Source: Chloroflexota bacterium (GTDB lineage: Bacteria; Chloroflexota; Limnocylindria; Limnocylindrales; CSP1-4). Taken from it: a DNA stretch of 6,575 nt. Of this stretch, positions 5,354-6,575 are shown in pieces. The stretch lies in NCBI GenBank assembly GCA_029858845.1, contig JAOUEG010000099.1:1-6575 (forward strand), given 5' to 3'. Position numbers and translations under genes: made by a program. Each line of letters starts with the position of its first letter. Position 1 is the stretch's first letter. The notes under the pieces are model-generated. The model was not told where the DNA came from and did no database searches. It worked only from the letters and a program-made list of their open reading frames with translations.

Positions 5354-6349
5354 GTGGGTAGACAGCGTTTCGAATCATCGGTCACAGCGATCTCCTGGAT
5401 CCCGTCGGAGGCCATCAGCGGGCCGTCGAAGATACCGTTCGAGCTCGGCGTCACCCATTACGACACGCCGCCACCGGATCACATCGACGACCTGGAGCAG
5501 CTCCGGGTGAGCGATCGGTTCCGCGAGGCCAACGAACTGCGGGCCTTCATCGAGGTCGAGGACGGGCGCATCGTCGACCACGGGCACCTGGGCAAGGGCC
5601 ATATCGGAGCCACGACGGTGCGCGTGGGTCCGGCGGCCATCCGGTTCCCGGCGGTCCACCTGCCCGATATCCAGCCGGAGCCCGAGGTCGGACCGGACGC
5701 CGTGCGCTTCACTCAGACGGTCGGTGGCCGGATGGGTCTGCCGACCCCGAGACCGGTCAAGCATCGGCCGTTCGTCCAGTTCTGGCCGTCGATCGCCTGG
5801 ACGACACTCGCGCTGACCCTCCACGCCGACGGCACGGCGACCCACGAGCTAGTCGGGGCGAGCCCGTTCCCACGCCACTGGATCTACGACGATGCCGGTG
5901 ACCTCGCGGAGAAGAGCGGGACGATCGACTTCGGGAAGTGGTTCAACGACTCATTCGGGGATCGGACGCCGTGGGGCGAACAGGACTCGCCGGCGATCGT
6001 TGCGGCCGTCGAATCCGCGCTCGAGCGTTCCCTCTCGTCAAGCATCATGCGCGGCGATGCGCAGCCCGCGATCCGGTCGCTCGACGAGGGCGAGACGCTC
6101 GTCACGCAGGGTGATCCGGGCACTGACGTGTTCCTGATCCTCGATGGGATCTTCGTCGTCGAGGTGGATGGCGATCCCGTCGTTGAGATCGGTCCGGGCG
6201 CCGTGGTAGGGGAGCGCGCGGCCCTCGAAGGTGGCGGGCGCCGGACTGCGTCCCTGATCGCGCGAACGCGGGCCAGGGTGGCGAGCGTGCCGGCGGACGC
6301 CCTTGACGCGAACGCGCTGGGAGCGCTGTCCGCGACCCGGACCACCTGA
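5354..6349 (+). CDS. Protein with uncharacterised N-terminal domain and C-terminal cyclic-nucleotide-binding domain
   Basis: GTG 5354 is chosen because AGGAGGG (5340-5346) ends 7 bases before it and conserved-looking sequence (RFESSVTAISWIPSEAI) starts at once. The product is 331 residues. Residues ~1-235 form a soluble domain I cannot assign to a named fold; it has recognisable segments such as PFELGVTHYDTPPPD (28-42), QTVGGRMGLPTPR, HELVGASPFPRHWIYD (164-179) and FNDSFGDRTPWGEQDSPA. Residues ~239-318 are a Crp/Fnr-type cNMP-binding beta roll: LDEGETLVTQGDPGTDVFLI, LDGIFVVEVDG, IGPGAVVGERAALEGGGRRTAS. The phosphate-binding cassette keeps Gly-Glu (286-287) and Arg-Thr-Ala-Ser (297-300), so nucleotide binding is plausible. 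No DNA-binding helix-turn-helix, kinase or membrane segment is present, so it is neither a Crp-type regulator nor a channel. I recall similar proteins in GC-rich actinobacteria and relatives, without known function. Confidence 0.8.
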   Translation: MGRQRFESSVTAISWIPSEAISGPSKIPFELGVTHYDTPPPDHIDDLEQLRVSDRFREANELRAFIEVEDGRIVDHGHLGKGHIGATTVRVGPAAIRFPAVHLPDIQPEPEVGPDAVRFTQTVGGRMGLPTPRPVKHRPFVQFWPSIAWTTLALTLHADGTATHELVGASPFPRHWIYDDAGDLAEKSGTIDFGKWFNDSFGDRTPWGEQDSPAIVAAVESALERSLSSSIMRGDAQPAIRSLDEGETLVTQGDPGTDVFLILDGIFVVEVDGDPVVEIGPGAVVGERAALEGGGRRTASLIARTRARVASVPADALDANALGALSATRTT

Positions 6350-6419
6350 GGCGGCCGGCCGTCTTCCGACGACAGGACCATGGCGCGAGTGACCGCCAGA
6401 TAGAGCAGGAGTGAGCGCG

Positions 6420-6575
6420 ATGACACGAACCGCTGCACGACCAGCCTGGGTCGAGCTCGCTACCGATGATCCGGCCGCTGCGCGCGCCTTCTACGCGGAC
6501 CTGTTCGGTTGGCGGATCGAGGTGCATCCCGATCCACAGTACGGGGGCTACGGGATGGCGCGACTATCCGAGGGC
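6420..6575 (+). CDS. VOC/glyoxalase-family protein, 5' part (runs off the window)
   Basis: ATG 6420 follows AGGAG (6407-6411) by 8 bases. The 52 visible codons read MTRTAARPAWVELATDDPAA, then ARAFYADLFGWRIEV and YGGYGMARLSEG. WVEL..DDPAAARAFYADLFGW is the classic first beta-alpha unit of a VOC module; the metal-binding positions and second module lie beyond the edge. The family covers glyoxalases, ring-cleavage dioxygenases and bleomycin-type resistance proteins, so the function is open. Its N-terminus differs from that of the pseudogene at 2239, so it is not part of the same duplication. A 70-base spacer separates it from the cNMP-domain gene. Confidence 0.8.
   Translation, partial: MTRTAARPAWVELATDDPAAARAFYADLFGWRIEVHPDPQYGGYGMARLSEG

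Overview
The window is a GC-rich bacterial chromosomal segment with all genes on the + strand. Strong GGAGG-type ribosome sites, frequent GTG/TTG/CTG starts and the gene families present suggest a soil- or freshwater-type Chloroflexota or a deep-branching actinobacterium. No marker gene is present, so the taxon is an inference. No tRNA, rRNA, CRISPR array or insertion sequence is visible.

Layout. (1) 1-1136: 3' part of a CpaF/TadA-type secretion ATPase whose reading frame runs without a break into a complete Rid (YjgF/RidA) domain. (2) 1306-1692 and 1685-2077: a four-helix membrane protein overlapping by 8 bases an SRPBCC-like protein that appears to start at a rare CTG codon. (3) 2188-3133: a scarred region. 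It holds a promoter-like dyad, a VOC/glyoxalase pseudogene with a deletion and an apparent 45-bp internal inversion, an intact SnoaL/NTF2-like gene, and then a decayed second copy of the same VOC-tail plus NTF2-head unit. (4) 3130-4515: a berberine-bridge-type FAD oxidase whose TTG start overlaps the stop of the short NTF2-head remnant (TTGA). (5) 4614-5198: a HemG-like flavodoxin-domain protein. (6) 5354-6349: a protein with an uncharacterised N-terminal domain and a C-terminal cyclic-nucleotide-binding domain, preceded by a terminator-like hairpin and a palindrome around a TATGAT box. (7) 6420 to the edge: the start of another VOC protein.

How the genes fit together. Apart from the ATPase, this is a run of small-molecule and redox genes: VOC, NTF2-like, SRPBCC, FAD oxidase, flavodoxin. 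No single pathway can be assigned. The most informative signals are evolutionary: the CpaF-Rid fusion, the re-invertible segment in the VOC pseudogene, and the partial tandem duplication whose remnant now looks like a translational leader for the FAD oxidase.
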